A stretch of 64,000 nt of DNA from Eubacterium limosum (GCF_000807675.2 NZ_CP019962.1:2232001-2296000), one strand, 5' to 3'; positions 9,238 through 17,670 are shown, counted from the first letter of the stretch. Made by a program: numbers and translations. Notes: generated by a model from the letters alone, not told the origin.

Positions 9238-9747
9238 ATGAATCATCTAACCATTATGCAGGCTGAAAAGGAGGACGCAGGGGCACTCTTAAAATACCGC
9301 GACGCAATCGGTGCGGAGAGTGACAATCTAACCTTTGGAAGAGAAGGCTCCGGCATGACGCTGGACGCCCAGAAGGCTTTTATACAAAGAGCGAAAGAAT
9401 CTGGGGGATCGGTCATGTATGTGGGAAAAATCAATGGCGAAATCGTAGCTCTGGGCTCAATCACAGCCTATGATAAGCCGCGTATCTTCCATCGGGGAGA
9501 GCTGGGCCTGACCGTACGGCAGTCTTACTGGAATCAGGGGATCGCCACAAAAATGATGCAGGCTCTGATGGCGTTTGCAAAGGAAAGTGTAAGCTGTGAG
9601 ATCGTCGAGCTGGAGGTTCGTTCTGATAATAAGGCCGCTATCCACCTTTATGAGAAGTTTGGTTTTAGAACCATCGGTGTTTATGAAAAATTCTTTAAAA
9701 TCGGAGATCAGTACGCCCCGGCCAATTTGATGAACTGCTATCTATAA
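9238..9747 (+). CDS. GNAT-family N-acetyltransferase
   Basis: A 169-aa acetyl-CoA-dependent acetyltransferase. The signature acetyl-CoA-binding region is present: LGLTVRQSYWNQGIATKMMQ (with the Q/R-x-x-G-x-A core) and then VELEVRSDNKAAIHLYEKFGF, the typical C-terminal strand-helix. Layout is closest to RimJ/RimL- or speG-like enzymes, but the substrate is not determinable. Ribosome-binding site AAAGGAAGGG precedes ATG. The stop codon overlaps by six bases the stop of the opposite-strand KTSC gene, so the two genes converge with no terminator between them. Confidence 0.9.
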   Translation: MNHLTIMQAEKEDAGALLKYRDAIGAESDNLTFGREGSGMTLDAQKAFIQRAKESGGSVMYVGKINGEIVALGSITAYDKPRIFHRGELGLTVRQSYWNQGIATKMMQALMAFAKESVSCEIVELEVRSDNKAAIHLYEKFGFRTIGVYEKFFKIGDQYAPANLMNCYL

Positions 9748-9957
9748 GTTATAGGCGATTTTTTTGCGCGGGTACTGCCCGCGGACGTACCTGCCATAAT
9801 ACTTGCCCACAGATTCCGCAGCCAGTATGCCCTGGTAGTGGCGAAATGGGACATTAAAATATTCGTATAAATTCCCGTTTTTAAACTGAATATATAAATT
9901 TCCGTTGTGGTAGCCGATGGAATCGACCAGAGTAGAGGTGACAAAATGCATTGACAT
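9742..9957 (-). CDS. KTSC-domain protein
   Basis: A 71-aa protein, essentially one KTSC domain: start MSMHFVTSTLVDSIGYHNG, then LYIQFKNGNLYEYFNVPF and a tail with GKYYGRYVRG. KTSC domains occur alone or fused to lysyl-tRNA synthetase-like and other proteins; their function is unclear. ATG at 9957 has an AAGGGCG element about nine bases upstream. Convergent six-base overlap with the GNAT gene. Its upstream side lies close to the decayed IS3 element. Confidence 0.8.
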   Translation of the reverse strand: MSMHFVTSTLVDSIGYHNGNLYIQFKNGNLYEYFNVPFRHYQGILAAESVGKYYGRYVRGQYPRKKIAYNL

Positions 9958-10077
9958 AGGATTCACGCCCTTTTTTCTCATTATAACATGTGAATATGGA
10001 AAAAGCCACTGACTGTGAAGTGAACCCCATTTGTTAGACATGTGGTATAATACTAACAAGTGGGGTAATTTTATAGG

Positions 10078-10428
10078 CCAAAAGGAATACCAAACAAGAA
10101 ATACACCGGTGAATTAAAGCAGAAGCTGGTTGAATTAGTGCGTAATGGCGGACTTAGCCAAAGGGAAGTGTCAACACAATAGGGTGTTAGTCGATATTCT
10201 CTGCAGCTTTGGGAGCGCATCTATCTCGAGGAAGGCCCGGAAGGGCTGTATGTAGAACGGCGAGGCCGCGGCAGTAAAGGCGGCGGCAGACCGCGAAAGC
10301 AGCTCAAGCCGGAGGTCGAAGAGGATCTCATCGCCGAAGTACAAAGGCTTCGATCGGAGAATGTATACTTAAAAAAATTGCGAGCCTTAATTCAGGAAGA
10401 GGAACGCCAAGGCAAAGGGCGCAAGTGA
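10078..10428 (+). pseudogene. IS3 orfA remnant
   Basis: Translation from 10078 gives PKGIPNKKYTGELKQKLVEL, a typical IS3-group OrfA helix-turn-helix N-terminus, then a TAG stop after EVSTQ, then GVSRYSLQLWERIYLEEGPE, a basic GRGSKGGGRPRK stretch and a leucine-zipper-like LRSENVYLKKLRAL. There is no start codon in front (the bases before CCA AAA GGA contain ATAGG rather than ATG). The frame closes at TGA 10426-10428 and overlaps the start of the orfB frame, as expected for programmed frameshifting in an intact ancestor. Confidence 0.85.
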
Positions 10429-11147
10429 TCTGGGAATTAAGGCATGAATTCAAGCTGTCGCTGCTGTTGGAGATAGCAGAGCTTCCCCGTTCTACGTACT
10501 ATTACTAAATCAAGCACATGAAGGACGAGGACAAGGACAACGAGATAAGGAAACAGATCAGTGACATATTCCATGAGAACAAGGGACGATATGGCTATCG
10601 AAGGATAACCATGGAAATGCACAACCGTGGTTACGTCATCAATCACAAAACCGTTTTGCGATTGATGAATGAAGAGAAGATAAAATGCATGGTACGCATT
10701 AAGAAATATCGCTCCTACAAGGGCGAAGTCGGGAAGGTAGCACCGAACCTGCTTGAGAGAGATTTCAGCACCTCGGCGCCGAACGAGAAGTGGGTAACGG
10801 ACGTCACGAAGTTCTCTCTCTTCGGACGGAAACTCTATCTCTCACCGATCCTCCACTCCGATCAGGGCTGGCAGTACCAACACAAGCAGTATCAGAAGTT
10901 GCTTAAAGATCATAGTATCAAGCAGAGCATGAGCAGAAAGAGCAACTGTCTTGACAATGCTGTGATAGAGAACTTCTTTGGACTAGTGAAGAGCGAGCTC
11001 CTATACATGAAAGAGTTTGACTCTATGGATCAGTTCAAAGCCGAGCTGATCGAGTACCTTGACTACTACAATAACCGTCGTATCAAACCCAAGCTAAAGG
11101 GCTTACCTCCTGCTGTTCACAGGAAGCAAGCCCTCGAAGTTGCTTGA
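10425..11147 (+). pseudogene. IS3 orfB (DDE transposase) remnant with internal deletion
   Basis: Frame opens with VIWELRHEFKLSLLLEIAEL, is stopped by TAA at 10506-10508 after STYYY, then continues IKHMKDEDKDNEIRKQ. The rve core begins APNEKWVTDVTKFSLFGRKL (first Asp) but jumps directly from YLSPI to LHSDQGWQYQ (second Asp). About 35-45 residues normally found between them are missing. The third catalytic residue remains in DNAVIENFFG. The combination of a premature stop and a core deletion shows a dead copy. Confidence 0.88.
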
Positions 11148-11202
11148 TTTAATTCTTTTGTCTAACTTTTTGGGTTCAGATCACTGGCAGTGGCTTGTAG
11201 GA

Positions 11203-11370
11203 TTATTGCTTTTTCCATTTATGGCCGGCTTCCTGAGTAGGGGGAAGCCGGTCGCCCTTGGCGATTGTGACAACGCGGCCGTTTTTAATTTCGCCGCCGC
11301 GTGGGCCTACTTCCTTATAGGTACCCGGTGTCTGGTTGTCTGTACCAGGGTTTACGAGTTCTGACATCAT
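11203..11370 (-). CDS. YjzC-like small protein
   Basis: A 55-aa protein resembling the YjzC family of Firmicutes: PGTDNQTPGTYKEVGPRGG, then GRVVTIAKGDRLPPTQEAGH and a terminal WKK motif. The function of YjzC is not known. Start is ATG 11370 with AAAGGAG eight bases upstream; the next codon is also ATG. Its terminator hairpin appears to be interrupted by the IS3 remnant, which may alter its 3' end. Confidence 0.7.
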   Translation of the reverse strand: MMSELVNPGTDNQTPGTYKEVGPRGGEIKNGRVVTIAKGDRLPPTQEAGHKWKKQ

Positions 11371-11568
11371 AGAAATCACTCCTTTCAAGATTAAAGGTCT
11401 TTGTATTTTGTATAGAACAAATATATCCAAAGGGCATAACGAATAACGCTTTTAGCGGATACCTGCTGGAGTAGTAATAAACCCTTAAGAAAAATCGGTT
11501 TTATTTAAAAATTGAGAGAGTAAAGAATAAATTATCCGACACCAAAACACAGAAAGTATATCGATTAT

Positions 11569-12180
11569 ATGCAGTCTATATGCAATGAACAGCGACTTTC
11601 CCTTGTTTTAGAGGGGTCTCTGGCGGCAGGAAAGGCAGGCTGTTTTTCGGATATTGACTTGATCTTAACAGGAAATATAACGGCAAGACAACTGGAAAAA
11701 ATAATATCAGGCTATGGTTCTTTAGCCATGACTAATTATACGGAAAAACCAAAAGGAATTTTAATCTTAAACTATACAGATGGTATCAGTGTAGATCTGG
11801 ATATCCGTAAGACTGTGCTTAAAAAGGAAATTGCAGTAAACCATATTTTGTGTAATTTTGGATTTGACATTGGAAAAAGAGTTGAGCGTCTGGGATTAAG
11901 AATGGACTTAGTGCCCGAGCGTCCCCTTTGGTATAAAACCCTCAGGCTTATCCACCGTTGTTGTTTAAAATATCTGACAGGTAAGATAGAGAATGCCGAT
12001 GGGTTGGCGAGAGAGGTTGCCGAGGGAGTAGATCAGTGTTGCGGCATAAAGCTTCAAAGACAGTCAATTCCAGAGAGTATGATCGAAGCCTTTAGTGCTA
12101 TTGATGAATATTTTTCTGTTGAGGTCATTATTCGAGAGCTTTTTGAGCCTTTATTTAAAGCAATGAAAGAGAAAGCATAA
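11569..12180 (+). CDS. Nucleotidyltransferase-fold protein
   Basis: A 203-aa protein with the nucleotidyltransferase signature GSLAAGKAGCFSDIDL (residues 16-31; the pattern G-S ... S-D-I-D), and a third acidic site in the strand ISVDLDIRK. Relatives include antibiotic nucleotidyltransferases and MNT antitoxin-like proteins, so the substrate is open. Odd points: no convincing ribosome-binding site precedes ATG 11569. The frame stays open upstream to 11524 with plausible coding sequence but no ATG, GTG or TTG. The N-terminus may therefore be truncated. It is also AT-richer than its neighbours. Confidence 0.65.
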   Translation: MQSICNEQRLSLVLEGSLAAGKAGCFSDIDLILTGNITARQLEKIISGYGSLAMTNYTEKPKGILILNYTDGISVDLDIRKTVLKKEIAVNHILCNFGFDIGKRVERLGLRMDLVPERPLWYKTLRLIHRCCLKYLTGKIENADGLAREVAEGVDQCCGIKLQRQSIPESMIEAFSAIDEYFSVEVIIRELFEPLFKAMKEKA

Positions 12181-12332
12181 AAAAAGACAAAATTTTACTC
12201 TTTTAGAGTTTAAAACGGGCTTTAGCTAAAAATAGTTGTCAGTTTTAGATTCGATTGGACTTTTTTCTGTCAAGATTTTAGCAGTAAACAGAGACAAAAT
12301 GCATTGAAACATTAACGCTAAAAGAATAAAAT

Positions 12333-12414
12333 AATGAGGAATTCCAAAGAGCTTTTGCCTTTAAACGCAAAAGCAAATGAAAAGAATTGAACGATTCTTT
12401 TCCCCTCATTTTTT
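12333..12414 (+). other. Structured gene-free element (three-way-junction-like)
   Basis: Within the 318-bp gene-free stretch 12181-12498 I see nested complementarity. The outer stem is AATGAGG (12333-12339) with CCTCATT (12404-12410). It encloses an 8-bp hairpin GCTTTTGC/GCAAAAGC (12351-12374) and a second hairpin AAAAGAAT/ATTCTTTT (12380-12401). A T run follows. It could be a small RNA, a leader, or a decayed mobile repeat. No matching riboswitch family is recognised. Confidence 0.45.
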
Positions 12415-12442
12415 GTCTCCGGTTCGCCGGAGGCATTTTTGT
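12415..12442 (+). terminator. Terminator
   Basis: CTCCGG / CCGGAG stem with a TTCG tetraloop, then CATTTTTG. It ends transcription from the 11.6-12.4 kb side ahead of the CoA-transferase gene. Confidence 0.75.
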
Positions 12443-12498
12443 TTTTTGCATAATAGCGGTCATTCTGTTAAAATGAAGCTAAAAAATGGGGAGGAATC

Positions 12499-13698
12499 AT
12501 GACAATGGCAGATAAAAGAAAAGAAGGAGCTCTGGAGGGCCTGAAAATACTGGATTTCTCAACACTTTTACCAGGCCCCTTTGCCACAACCATGCTGGCA
12601 GATTTAGGGGCAGAGGTGTTGAAAATAAGCGGACCAGGCAAGCCAGATATTGTTTTAGACTATCCGCCCTTTGTTGAGGGGACCACGGTATCGGCGAACC
12701 AGGCCTGGCTTGGGCGAAATAAAAAGACCATGCTGCTGAACTTGAAAAAGCCGGAAGCCATCGGTATCGTTAAAAGGCTGATCATGGAATATGATATTGT
12801 TATGGAACAGTTCAGGCCTGGGGTTATGGAGAAGCTTGGGCTGGGCTATGAAACCCTTGCCGAGATCAACCCGCGCCTGATCTACTGTTCCTTAACCGGC
12901 TATGGACAGACTGGGCCTCTGAGTCATAGGGCAGGACATGATATTAATTACCTGGCAAGAAGCGGCAACATGGCCCAGGCTGGCCGTACAGAAACAGGAC
13001 CGGTTCTGACCAATATGCAGGTTGCCGATGTGGCGGTGGGCTCAATGAATTCAGTCATTGGGATTCTGTCAGCGGTCCAGTACCGGAATCGGACAGGGAA
13101 GGGACAGCGTGTGGATATTGCCATGCTGGACGGTCTTATTCCTTTTAACGGTATGGACGGCACAGCTTTTCTGGCGGATGGAAAAGTTCCGAAGCGCGAG
13201 GGTGAACGCCTGAATGGCGGCTGTATGTATGATTTTTATGAGACAAAAGATGGGCAGTACCTGAGCGTTGGCGCCCTTGAACCAAAATTCTGGGCAGAAT
13301 TTTGCCGTTGTATCGGGCGTGAGGATTTGATCGAGGGATCAGTATGGCCTGAGGACGTAAAGACAGTCAAGGAGGTCATAAGAGGGATTCTCAAGGAAAA
13401 AACAAGGGATGAGTGGATGGCTGTTTTTGACAGCCACGATGTGTGTGTGGAGCCAGTGCTGTCAGTGCAGGAGGCTCTGGCAGAGGATGCGCATATTCGC
13501 GCGCGTGAAATGGTGGTAGAGGTAGAGCTGCCGCTGTCGGATGGGAAGAAGATCCCCCAGTACGGCACTGCGGTCAAGCTGTCCGAAAGCCCTGCCCAAT
13601 ACCGGTTCGGCGGTTATCCGGTCGGTTATCACACCAAAGAGGTGCTGAAAGCACTGGGCTGCTCAGACGACGAAATCGAAAGCTTAATGTCAATATAA
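12499..13698 (+). CDS. Family III CoA-transferase (CaiB/BaiF type)
   Basis: Cytoplasmic enzyme that moves CoA between carboxylic acids. Family features: N-terminal LDFSTLLPGPFATTMLADLG, GAEVLKI, LNLKKPEA, the long SLTGYGQTGPLSHRAGHDIN region with catalytic Asp 148, and a C-terminal VEPVLSVQEAL segment. The length of 399 aa is normal. ATG at 12499 has GGGGAGG upstream; a second ATG two codons later is possible. It stands alone between terminators, so no pathway partner gives the substrate. Carnitine, bile-acid, formyl/oxalyl and 2-methylacyl-CoA enzymes share the fold. Confidence 0.92.
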   Translation: MTMADKRKEGALEGLKILDFSTLLPGPFATTMLADLGAEVLKISGPGKPDIVLDYPPFVEGTTVSANQAWLGRNKKTMLLNLKKPEAIGIVKRLIMEYDIVMEQFRPGVMEKLGLGYETLAEINPRLIYCSLTGYGQTGPLSHRAGHDINYLARSGNMAQAGRTETGPVLTNMQVADVAVGSMNSVIGILSAVQYRNRTGKGQRVDIAMLDGLIPFNGMDGTAFLADGKVPKREGERLNGGCMYDFYETKDGQYLSVGALEPKFWAEFCRCIGREDLIEGSVWPEDVKTVKEVIRGILKEKTRDEWMAVFDSHDVCVEPVLSVQEALAEDAHIRAREMVVEVELPLSDGKKIPQYGTAVKLSESPAQYRFGGYPVGYHTKEVLKALGCSDDEIESLMSI

Positions 13699-13779
13699 TT
13701 TAACAAGCTTTTAACTGGTGCTCTGGGCAGAAAACAGCTATAATTAAATTAGACACCAGAAAACTTTTCATTTCTCTCT

Positions 13780-13814
13780 GAGACTTCCGCTGTTTTGGCG
13801 GAAGCCTCTTTTTG
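13780..13814 (+). terminator. Terminator after CoA-transferase
   Basis: Stem GAGACTTCCGC / GCGGAAGCCTC (13780-13790, 13798-13808; one mismatch), then a T run. Confidence 0.85.
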
Positions 13815-13819
13815 TATTA

Positions 13820-13841
13820 AAAAAAGCCTGGTAAACCAGGC
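13820..13841 (-). terminator. Terminator of the leftward membrane protein gene
   Basis: GCCTGG / CCAGGC stem with TAAA loop (13826-13841); minus-strand T run at 13819-13825. Confidence 0.8.
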
Positions 13842-13850
13842 ATAAGGTAA

Positions 13851-14141
13851 TTAGAAAAGACGTCCGCCGCCGAATATAAAGAACAGCAGGCTGGCCACCT
13901 TAAAGACGACCACCATAAGGCCAATGGTCCGTCCGGTTTTTGCGTTATCATTTTTCGGGTCGGCCGCCAGCTCCTTTTTCCCCATAAAAAAGGCTACAGC
14001 GCCGCAGATGATGATGATGCCGCTTAAAACAAGTGAAATCGGATTGGTGTTGTTTTGGAAGCTTAAGAGAATATTAAGCGCCCACAGAATAATGGCTATC
14101 ACGCCAAAGGTATAGCCTCTCTTACCAAATTGAAAGCCCAT
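13851..14141 (-). CDS. Small membrane protein, 96 aa, unknown
   Basis: Three hydrophobic segments: about residues 11-28 (YTFGVIAIILWALNILLSF), 34-52 (ISLVLSGIIIICGAVAFFMG) and 70-92 (TIGLMVVVFKVASLLFFIFG). A short polar loop GKKELAADPKNDNAKTGR separates the last two. No known family is recognised. AAAAGGAG lies ahead of ATG. Upstream on the minus strand a TATAAT element (about 14188) with TTGTAT 17 bp before it looks like its promoter. Confidence 0.75.
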   Translation of the reverse strand: MGFQFGKRGYTFGVIAIILWALNILLSFQNNTNPISLVLSGIIIICGAVAFFMGKKELAADPKNDNAKTGRTIGLMVVVFKVASLLFFIFGGGRLF

Positions 14142-14316
14142 ATTTTTCTCCTTTTCTTTTGTTAGTTGAACGTTTTGGCTCAGTGCTATTATACTTGTTC
14201 AAATAAAAAAATACAACATTGAACCACTGATTTTATGTTTTTCTGAAATTTAGGGGGAAGTGTTATTTTCAACAGGTCTTTGGGTAAAAACTAAATAACA
14301 CTAAAAGGAGGTATTT

Positions 14317-14496
14317 ATGATGGAAAAAGATACAAGCGCATTTTTAAAGGATAAAAGAGGTGCCGCCTTGACAGCTGATAACACAGGCAAGTGCGGTGAG
14401 TATGTCTACGAGGAAACCATTTGCTCCGCCGAATTTCCGCAGGGATGTATTGATTCGGAATCACCGAAGCCCGATGCAGCGGCAGATGTTGAATAA
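14317..14496 (+). CDS. Small Cys-containing protein, 59 aa, unknown
   Basis: Begins MMEKDTSAFLKDKRGAAL, is acidic and soluble, and has two cysteines in GKCGEYVYEETICSAEF and a third in GCIDSES. A strong AAAAGGAGG ribosome-binding site precedes ATG by five bases, and a terminator follows, so it is a self-contained gene. No family is recognised; the regularly placed cysteines could bind a metal or act in redox. Confidence 0.6.
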   Translation: MMEKDTSAFLKDKRGAALTADNTGKCGEYVYEETICSAEFPQGCIDSESPKPDAAADVE

Positions 14497-14511
14497 ACAC
14501 GATTAAGCAAA

Positions 14512-14545
14512 TCCGGGCACGTCTGAGGGCGTGTCTTTTATTTTG
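14512..14545 (+). terminator. Terminator after small Cys protein
   Basis: GGCACGTC / GGCGTGTC stem (with G-T pairs) around a TGAG loop, followed by TTTTATTTT. Confidence 0.65.
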
Positions 14546-14645
14546 TGAAAATGTAGCGTCGTTTTCATTATGGTTTAATGTTTTTATAATCTCTGCGTGA
14601 TATAATAAAAACCAATACCTATAATCGTTATGAGAAGGTGATAAA

Positions 14646-16118
14646 ATGAATAACGGAACAATGATGCAGTATTTTGAATGGTACCTTCCGGCAGATAAGC
14701 TGTTGTGGAAGCGGTGCGCCGCTCAGGCGGGAAATCTGAAAAAAGCTGGAATTACCGCTGTGTGGCTCCCTCCCGCTTATAAGGGCGCGGATGGTATTTA
14801 CGATGTGGGTTACGCGGTTTATGATACATATGACCTGGGAGAATTTGACCAGAAAGGCGACATTGCCACCAAATACGGCACCCGTGAAGAATATTTAATG
14901 GCCATTGACGCTTTTCACAATGAGGGAATTCAGGTTTTAGCCGATATTGTGTTAAACCACCGGATCGGAGCGGATGAATGTGAGGAAACGGAAGCAATCC
15001 AGAACAGGGAAACGGACCGCAATGAGCAAATCGGCGAAAAGAGTGTCATTACAGCCTGGACAAGGTTTACCTTTCCGGGAAGAAACGGAAAATATTCGGA
15101 TTTTACCTGGAATTGGCGTTATTTTGACGGGACAGACTGGGATAATAAAAGCAACAGAGGCGGTATTTACAGGTTTCATGACAAGGGATGGGACAGCGAA
15201 GTGGACCCGGAAAATGGTAATTATGATTACCTGATGGGCGCAGATGTTGATATGACCAATCGGGAGGTGGTCGAGGAGCTTAAGCAGTGGGGAAAATGGT
15301 ACCTCGAAACTGCCAATATGGACGGTTTCCGCCTGGATGCGGTTAAGCATATCCGTTTCGAGTTTTTTGATGAATGGCTCTCCTATCTCAGAGAGACAAC
15401 GGGTAAAGAGCTTTTTTCAGTGGGCGAATACTGGAGTGCGGAGGTCGAAACGCTGGAGCATTACTTTAAAGTCTGTAACTGGAGTATGTCACTCTTTGAT
15501 GTGCCGCTGCATTTTAAGTTTCATCAGGCCTCCTGTGAGGGGCAGGCCTTTGATATGGGCAGCCTGCTGGAAAACACGCTGGTTGCCGCCTTTCCGGATA
15601 AGGCCGTAACCTTTGTGGATAACCATGACACACAGCCAGGACAATCCCTGGAATCCTGGGTGCAGGAATGGTTCAAGCCCCAGGCCTACGCGGTGATCCT
15701 GCTGAGGGAAAGCGGCTATCCCTGTATTTTTTACGGGGATTATTATGCCATGCCCCACGACAATCTGCCAGCAGTCATTGGACTGGAAATGCTTTTGAGG
15801 GTCCGGAGCCTTTACGCCTACGGACAGCAGCATGATTATTTTGACGATGCGAATATTGTGGGATGGACCAGAGAAGGGGACGTTGAGCATCCGGATTCCG
15901 GCATTGGTGTTTTACTGTCCAACGGCCCGGAGGGGGAAAAACGGATGTATATTGGAGCAGCCTGCGCGGGCCAGTCTTTCAGGGACTGTACCCGTCACTT
16001 TTCAGAGCCGGTTGTCATAGATACAGAGGGCTATGGTATTTTTAAGGTTTCGCTGGCCGCCCTGTCCGTTTGGGTCAACGAGCGAGCTTACGGTGTGCTA
16101 ATGATTAATCTCCCATAA
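14646..16118 (+). CDS. Cytoplasmic alpha-amylase (GH13)
   Basis: Hydrolyses internal alpha-1,4 bonds of glucans or maltodextrins. It has no signal peptide (start MNNGTMMQYFEWYLPADK, as in liquefying-type GH13_5 amylases), so it acts inside the cell. The conserved GH13 regions are all visible: DIVLNH (100-105), GFRLDAVKHI with nucleophile Asp 231, GEYW with acid/base Glu 261, and FVDNHDTQ with Asp 328. The length of 490 aa is typical. An AGAAGGTG element precedes ATG. The CorA-like gene starts 17 bp later. Likely role: use of intracellular glycogen or imported maltodextrin. Confidence 0.95.
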   Translation: MNNGTMMQYFEWYLPADKLLWKRCAAQAGNLKKAGITAVWLPPAYKGADGIYDVGYAVYDTYDLGEFDQKGDIATKYGTREEYLMAIDAFHNEGIQVLADIVLNHRIGADECEETEAIQNRETDRNEQIGEKSVITAWTRFTFPGRNGKYSDFTWNWRYFDGTDWDNKSNRGGIYRFHDKGWDSEVDPENGNYDYLMGADVDMTNREVVEELKQWGKWYLETANMDGFRLDAVKHIRFEFFDEWLSYLRETTGKELFSVGEYWSAEVETLEHYFKVCNWSMSLFDVPLHFKFHQASCEGQAFDMGSLLENTLVAAFPDKAVTFVDNHDTQPGQSLESWVQEWFKPQAYAVILLRESGYPCIFYGDYYAMPHDNLPAVIGLEMLLRVRSLYAYGQQHDYFDDANIVGWTREGDVEHPDSGIGVLLSNGPEGEKRMYIGAACAGQSFRDCTRHFSEPVVIDTEGYGIFKVSLAALSVWVNERAYGVLMINLP

Positions 16119-16134
16119 AAATACAGAATCAGGA

Positions 16135-17067
16135 ATGGATGATGAAATGTTATATTTGATGGAAAAATCAGGGATTTACCCTATCGAAGATGAAACAGCG
16201 CTGGAACCCGATAAGAAATATATTGGTGTCTACACCTACGAGGCGGCCGGCGCGCTGGGGGATAAATTTGGACTTCACTCCGGGCTTCTAAAGCGGACAC
16301 TGTCCAATGACTCGATCCGCTTTGAAAGCTATGACCGGCTGGATATGCTCTGTATTGCTGTGGTCGATCTGGCGGTAATGAAGCTGGATGTCCCGACAAT
16401 GCATTTGTTTATCCGGGAAAATGCTTTTTTTATAGTCTGTGAGGATAGGAAATTTGTCAGCAGAATTCTTAAGCGGATTTCAGCGTACGATAAGCTCGAG
16501 GTGAGCTTTGGCCGTTTGCTGTTTCATCTTTTCGATAAACTTCTGGAGGATGACAACAGCTATCTGGATAAATTTGAAGAGAAAGTTATGGCTCTTGAGA
16601 AAAAGATCATTGATGACAAGAGAAATAAAAACTATGTGAACAATATTATCGGCTACAGAAAGAAGCTGGTACTGCTGAAAAGGTATTATGAGCAGGTCAG
16701 TGTTGTTTTTAAATATATTGATTTGAATGAAAACAAGCTTTTTGATCACCAGTCTTTAAAGCTGCTGCGGATTTTGTCGGGGAAGGTGGACCGCCTTTAT
16801 AACAATGTGCTCTCACTTATTGAATATGTGGCACAGATACGTGAGGCTTATCAGGCCGAGGTGGACATAAACCTCAATACGACCATGAAATTGTTTACTG
16901 TTATCACTACCATCTTTTTTCCGCTCAGTCTGATTGCCGGCTGGTATGGTATGAATTTTAATATGCCAGAGTATCAAAGCCTCTACGGTTATCCCATGGT
17001 TATTATCCTGAGCGCCGGAGTGATCGTTGCCTCGGTTATCTATTTTAAGCGGAACCACTGGTTTTAA
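16135..17067 (+). CDS. CorA-family divalent cation transporter
   Basis: Membrane Mg2+/divalent cation channel. A long soluble N-terminal part with coiled-coil character (about 130-240) leads to two C-terminal membrane helices. The signature YGMNF is at 271-275 (GMN 272-274), followed by the short acidic MPEYQSLYG loop. The length of 310 aa is normal. Start choice is uncertain: ATG 16135 abuts its AGGA directly, whereas in-frame ATG 16147 has the same element 12 bases upstream. It follows the amylase by 16 bp, which suggests readthrough but no shared function. Confidence 0.92.
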   Translation: MDDEMLYLMEKSGIYPIEDETALEPDKKYIGVYTYEAAGALGDKFGLHSGLLKRTLSNDSIRFESYDRLDMLCIAVVDLAVMKLDVPTMHLFIRENAFFIVCEDRKFVSRILKRISAYDKLEVSFGRLLFHLFDKLLEDDNSYLDKFEEKVMALEKKIIDDKRNKNYVNNIIGYRKKLVLLKRYYEQVSVVFKYIDLNENKLFDHQSLKLLRILSGKVDRLYNNVLSLIEYVAQIREAYQAEVDINLNTTMKLFTVITTIFFPLSLIAGWYGMNFNMPEYQSLYGYPMVIILSAGVIVASVIYFKRNHWF

Positions 17068-17142
17068 AAAGTTGATAAAAATGTTGCTTTTTTCTGTAAG
17101 TTGGATATATTTATTAAAACAACTTAGGGAAGGATTGTGTTT

Positions 17143-17595
17143 ATGAAAAATTTACTAAAAGAATTTAAAGAGTTTGCGCTCAGAGGCAATGTGATGGAAC
17201 TGGCTGTCGCGGTGATTATGGGCGCGGCCTTTCAGGGAATTATCAGTTCATTAACCGGGGATATTATTTCACCGGTTCTCGGCCTTTTTGGTGGTGTTGA
17301 TTTCAGCAATCTCGCAATCAATATCGGGGATGCCAGTATCCGCTACGGCGCTTTTATAACAGCAGTTATCAATTTCATTATCATGGCTTTTGTTATTTTT
17401 CTGATGGTCAAGGGCATGAATAAGCTGGCGGGTCTCAGAAAAACAAAGGACAGTGAGGAAGAGGAAGAAAAAACAAAAACCTGTCCTTACTGCTATACCG
17501 AAATACCCCAAAAGGCAGTACGCTGCCCGCACTGCACCACTGTTTTGGTTAAACGAAAAAAACAAGCGTCAGCAGAAATCCAAAGTGAAGATTAA
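17143..17595 (+). CDS. mscL: Large-conductance mechanosensitive channel MscL with C-terminal zinc ribbon
   Basis: Pore protein that opens under membrane tension and releases solutes in osmotic downshock. MscL signature at the N-terminus: FKEFALRGNVMELAVAVIMGA (from residue 8); second membrane helix about 69-90. The C-terminus is unusual: after an acidic stretch DSEEEEEKTK come two CPxC pairs (Cys 114, 117, 128, 131: CPYC and CPHC) that look like a zinc ribbon, then a basic tail. ATG 17143 is chosen over GTG 17137 because GGGAAGGA lies 8 bases before it. A second MscL paralogue lies at 19858. Confidence 0.93.
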   Translation: MKNLLKEFKEFALRGNVMELAVAVIMGAAFQGIISSLTGDIISPVLGLFGGVDFSNLAINIGDASIRYGAFITAVINFIIMAFVIFLMVKGMNKLAGLRKTKDSEEEEEKTKTCPYCYTEIPQKAVRCPHCTTVLVKRKKQASAEIQSED

Positions 17596-17670
17596 AACCT
17601 GCCTGGGCTCAGGTAAACAAGCGCTGGTCCGGGTATAATAAGAAAAAACCATTAAAGGAAGTGTTTTAAA

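Larger units (their letters stand above)
10021..11178 (+). mobile_element. Degenerate IS3-family element
   Basis: Ends are recognisable inverted repeats: left TGAACCCCATTTGTTAGACA at 10021 and right, in reverse complement, TGAACCCAAAAAGTTAGACA ending at 11178. Inside are orfA and orfB remnants on the plus strand. Both reading frames are broken (lost start, stop codons, internal deletion), so this copy cannot make a transposase. No target duplication is obvious. Confidence 0.85.
10000..11196 (-). terminator. Terminator hairpin of the YjzC-like gene, split by an IS3 insertion
   Basis: Arms AAGCCACTG (10003-10011) and CAGTGGCTT (11188-11196) are perfectly complementary and flank the IS3 remnant. 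Joined, they make a 9-bp stem whose minus-strand 3' side runs into TTTTT. This is just what is expected downstream of the leftward gene at 11203-11370. The insertion lies in the loop. Confidence 0.65.
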
